Source: Tetmemena sp. SeJ-2015 (taxonomy: Eukaryota; Ciliophora; Spirotrichea; Sporadotrichida; Oxytrichidae). From it: a stretch of 11,911 nt of DNA. The notes beneath the pieces were generated by a model. That model had not been told where the DNA came from, searched no databases, and was given only the letters and a program-made list of their open reading frames with translations. The stretch is taken from NCBI GenBank assembly GCA_027382625.1, contig JAJKFJ010023549.1:1-11911 (forward strand). Direction: 5' to 3'. A program made the position numbers and the translations under genes. Shown one piece after another: positions 9,458-11,911 of this stretch (its first letter is position 1; every line of letters starts with the position of its first letter).

Positions 9458-9495
<38 letters not shown>
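9458..9495 (+). repeat. 38-base poly-A run
   Basis: An uninterrupted run of 38 A residues lies between gtttctc and ctcaacattaagatctc, exactly where the consensus has five A residues in ctctaaaaatctc. It is by far the longest homopolymer of the window. Because the monomer continues in phase on both sides, it is an expansion of a pre-existing A run and not the tail of a retroposed element. Base-calling or assembly artefact is the likeliest cause. Confidence 0.85.
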
Positions 9496-9498
<3 letters not shown>

Positions 9499-10545
9499 AA
9501 CATTAAGATCTCAAAAAAACTTCAAAGGGAACCCCGATCCCAACTTCAATCTCCCCTTTTTTTTAAAATGATCGTTTTTGAAATTTTTAATTAAAATTGA
9601 TAGATGTCTTTTTTGACTTTTGAAAAGTGAAATTTTTTTGCTGTCGAAGGAAAACTCAGTTTTCTCTAAAAATCTCAAGCATTAGAATCAAAAAATACTT
9701 CAGGAAACTCGATCCTAATCTTCAACTCTCTCTCTCATTAGATGATCGTTTTGAGTGGTTAGAATTAAAGTTATAGATGTCTTCTTTGACTTCTGAAAAG
9801 TGAAATTATTTTCTGTCGAGAGGCAATTTAGTTTCTCAAAAATCTCAAGCATTAAGATCTCAAAAAAAATTCGAACTTCGATCTAGATCTTCAATCTCTT
9901 CTCTCTCATTAGATGATCGTTTTTAGTGTTAGAATTAAAGTTAAATGTCTTCTTTGACTTTTGAAAGTGAAATTATTTTGCTGCGAGAGGAAAACTCAAT
10001 TTCTCTAAAAATCTCAACATTAAGATCTCAAAAAATCTCTTCGATCCCCCAGATCTTCAATTTTTTCTCTTTTCATTAGATAGTTTTTTGGTGTTTAAAT
10101 TAAGGGGATGATGGTTTTTTCTTTGACTTTTGGGAAAATGAAAATTAATTTTTCTGTCGGGGAGGAAAACTCAAGTTTTTTTTCTAAAAAACTCAAAACA
10201 TTAAAAACTCAAAAAAAACTTTAAAAACTTTTCCGATCTTTAATCTCTTTTCTCTCATTAGATGACGTTTTTAGTGGTTAGAATTAAAATTGAAGATTTT
10301 TCCCTTTTACTTCTAAAAATGAAAATTATTGCTGTCGAGAGGAAAAAACTCAGTTTTTTTTAAAATCTTTACATTAAAGGGCTCAAAAAAAACTTTCAGG
10401 AAAAATTCGATCCTAGATCTTCAATCTCTTTCTTTTTTCTCCCATTAAATGATCGTTTTTGAGTGGGTTTGAATTTAAATTGGGTAGATTTTTTCTTGAT
10501 TTTAAAATGGGAAAATTTAATTTTCGAAAAATCATTTCTCTAAAA

Positions 10546-10814
10546 AAAAGGATTGATTAAAAATCTTAGGAAAATTTTAATTTTACAAACCTTTTTTTTG
10601 TGACTTTGGGGGAGTTTGTTTTGGGTTTTCTTTTCAAAACGGAAAATTTCTGGGGGGAAAATTTTTTTAAAAATAACTTTCCAAAAAAAATTAAAACCGT
10701 TGAGAAAATATTCCCAAAATAACTTTTAAGAAATTTTACTTTTCTTCAAAAATTTTCCCTTCCCAAGGGGAAATTGTTAAAAACACCAAAAAGGAATTGT
10801 TTTAATTTTTTTTT
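10546..10814 (+). repeat. Most degraded stretch of the array
   Basis: Monomer identity is almost lost: the stretch is dominated by runs such as gggggag, ggggggaaaattttttt and ccaaaaaaaa. Faint order remains: cttttaagaaattttac followed by cttcaaaaattttccc (about 10722-10760) parallels cttcaggaaacttcgatcc followed by cttcaatctcttctc. The array returns sharply at gatcgttttttagtgg (10815). The distance between flanking landmarks (10522 to 10885, 363 bp) equals two monomers, so this is corrupted satellite and not an inserted element. I see nothing else in it. Confidence 0.65.
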
Positions 10815-11911
10815 GATCGTTTTTTAGTGGTTAGAATTTAAAATTTAAGATGTCTTCTTTGACTTCTGAAAATGAAATTATTTTGCTGTCGAGAGGAAAA
10901 CTCAGTTTTCTCTTAAAAAAAACTCAAGCATTAAATCCAAAAAAAAACTTCAGGAAACTTCGATTTTAGATCTTCAAATTTTCTTTCTATTAATGATGTT
11001 TTGAGTGGTTTAAAATTAAAAAAGATAGAAGTTTTTTTGACTTCTGAAAAGGAAAAAAAATTTTGGGTGTCAAAAGGAAAACTCAGTTTCTCTAAAAAAC
11101 TCAAGCATTTAAAATTTTCAAAAATACTTCAAAGGGAAAATTCGATCCTAATCTTCAATTTTTTTCTCCTCATTTAAAATCGTTTTGGGGTGGTTTAAAT
11201 TTAAAAATTATAATTTTTCTTTACTTCTGAAAAGTAAAAATTTTTTTGCTTTTGAGAGGAAAACTCAGTTTCCCCTAAAAATTTCAAGCATTTAAGGTCC
11301 AAAAAAAAACTTCAGGAAAATTGATCCTAATCTTCAAACTCTTTTCCTTTATTAGATATCGTTTTTTTAAATGGTTTTGAATTTTTAAAGGGTTTATAGA
11401 TTCTTTTTTTTTGACTTCTGAAAAAATTTAAAATTTTTTTTGCTGTCGAAGGAAAAATCAGTTTTTTTCTAAAAAACCAAGCATTAAAATCTCAAAAAAT
11501 ACTTCAAGGGAAATTCGATTTCCAGATTCTTCAAAAATTTTTCTCTCTCCAATTTTGATGCTTTTTTGAGTGGTTTTGAATTTAAATTTTTATAGATTTT
11601 TCTTTTACTTTTGAAAAGTGAAAATTTTTTTTGTTTTTCGAGAGGAAAAACCAGTTTTCTCTAAAAAACTCAAAGGGATTAAGACTCAAAAAAAAATCTT
11701 TAGGAAACTCGATCCTAGACTTCAAACTCTTCTCTCTCATTAAATGATCGTTTTTGAGTGGTTAAAGTTGATTTGAATTTTCTTCTTTGACTTTCCCGAA
11801 AAAATAAATTTTTTTTGTGTCGAGGGAAAACCTTTTTTTTAAAATCTTTAAGATTTAAAATCTAAAAAAATAAATTAGGAAATTTAAACCTGACTTTAAT
11901 CCTCCTTTTCT

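Larger units (their letters stand above)
8641..11911 (+). repeat. 182-bp satellite array, third segment, strongly degraded (about 18 monomers)
   Basis: The same monomer continues in the same orientation, with landmarks near 8762, 8939, 9129, 9304, 9433, 9640, 9813, 9980, 10153, 10331, 10522, about 10655, 10885, 11067, 11249, 11442, 11633 and 11817. The error type changes here. A and T runs lengthen, and mixed words are replaced by runs of G, C, A or T, for example gggtgcgag or tttgggtgtcaaaagg for ttttgctgtcgagagg, and cccg for ctcag. Copies at 9640-10030 and 10830-10915 are nearly normal between badly damaged ones. No gene is present; the window ends inside a monomer. Confidence 0.9.

Noticed and set aside
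9458..9495. Poly-A tail of a SINE, LINE or processed pseudogene
   Set aside because: The monomer is continuous and in phase on both sides, and no inserted body sequence precedes the run.
1..11911. CRISPR array
   Set aside because: The entire 182-bp unit repeats. There are no short repeats separated by unique spacers, and the unit is far too long.
1..11911. Telomeric repeats or tRNA/rRNA genes
   Set aside because: No runs of TTAGGG-, TTTAGGG- or TTAGG-type repeats and no cloverleaf or conserved rRNA words were seen on either strand.

Overview
The whole window is a tandem satellite DNA array. A monomer of 182 bp, about 32% GC when counted on one clean copy, repeats head to tail in one orientation from the first base to the last. 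Using the landmark gctgtcgag, which occurs near 110, 291, 470, 650, 832, 1014, 1185, 1365, 1549 and 1731 and continues to about 11817, I count roughly 65 copies. I find no protein-coding gene, tRNA, rRNA, transposon with recognisable ends, CRISPR array or bacterial regulatory signal. The only open frames are short. They recur because the monomer recurs, and they shift frame between copies because 182 is not a multiple of 3.

A kilobase-scale array of an AT-rich monomer near nucleosome-repeat length points to eukaryotic nuclear heterochromatin, such as a centromeric, pericentromeric or subtelomeric satellite, in a plant or animal. I do not recognise the family and cannot name the organism.

Layout: 1-4080 is array with about 23 landmarks, clean at 470-1013 and 1405-1730 and eroded elsewhere by one-base indels. 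4081-4476 is an interruption: about 100 bp of very divergent satellite-like sequence, then about 300 bp of sequence not recognisable as the monomer. 4477-8640 is array again. It includes an exact copy at 6792-6973, a 69-bp foreign-looking patch at 7023-7091, an AT-rich palindrome at 8227-8253 in place of the monomer's own dyad, and a 20-bp duplication at 8570-8609. 8641-11911 is array in poor condition, with inflated homopolymers, G and C runs and a 38-base A run at 9458-9495. It partly recovers at 9640-10030 and is almost unreadable at 10546-10814.

The main interpretive issue is that much of the divergence looks technical. Copies identical over 182 bp sit beside copies full of private single-base indels, and the 3' third shows homopolymer-type corruption. 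This suggests a long-read assembly that was incompletely polished through the repeat. A few variants are shared by distant copies, so some real subtype variation probably exists. I see no new multi-gene system here. The observations worth following are the interruption block, the dyad element and its replacement, and the assembly-quality pattern.
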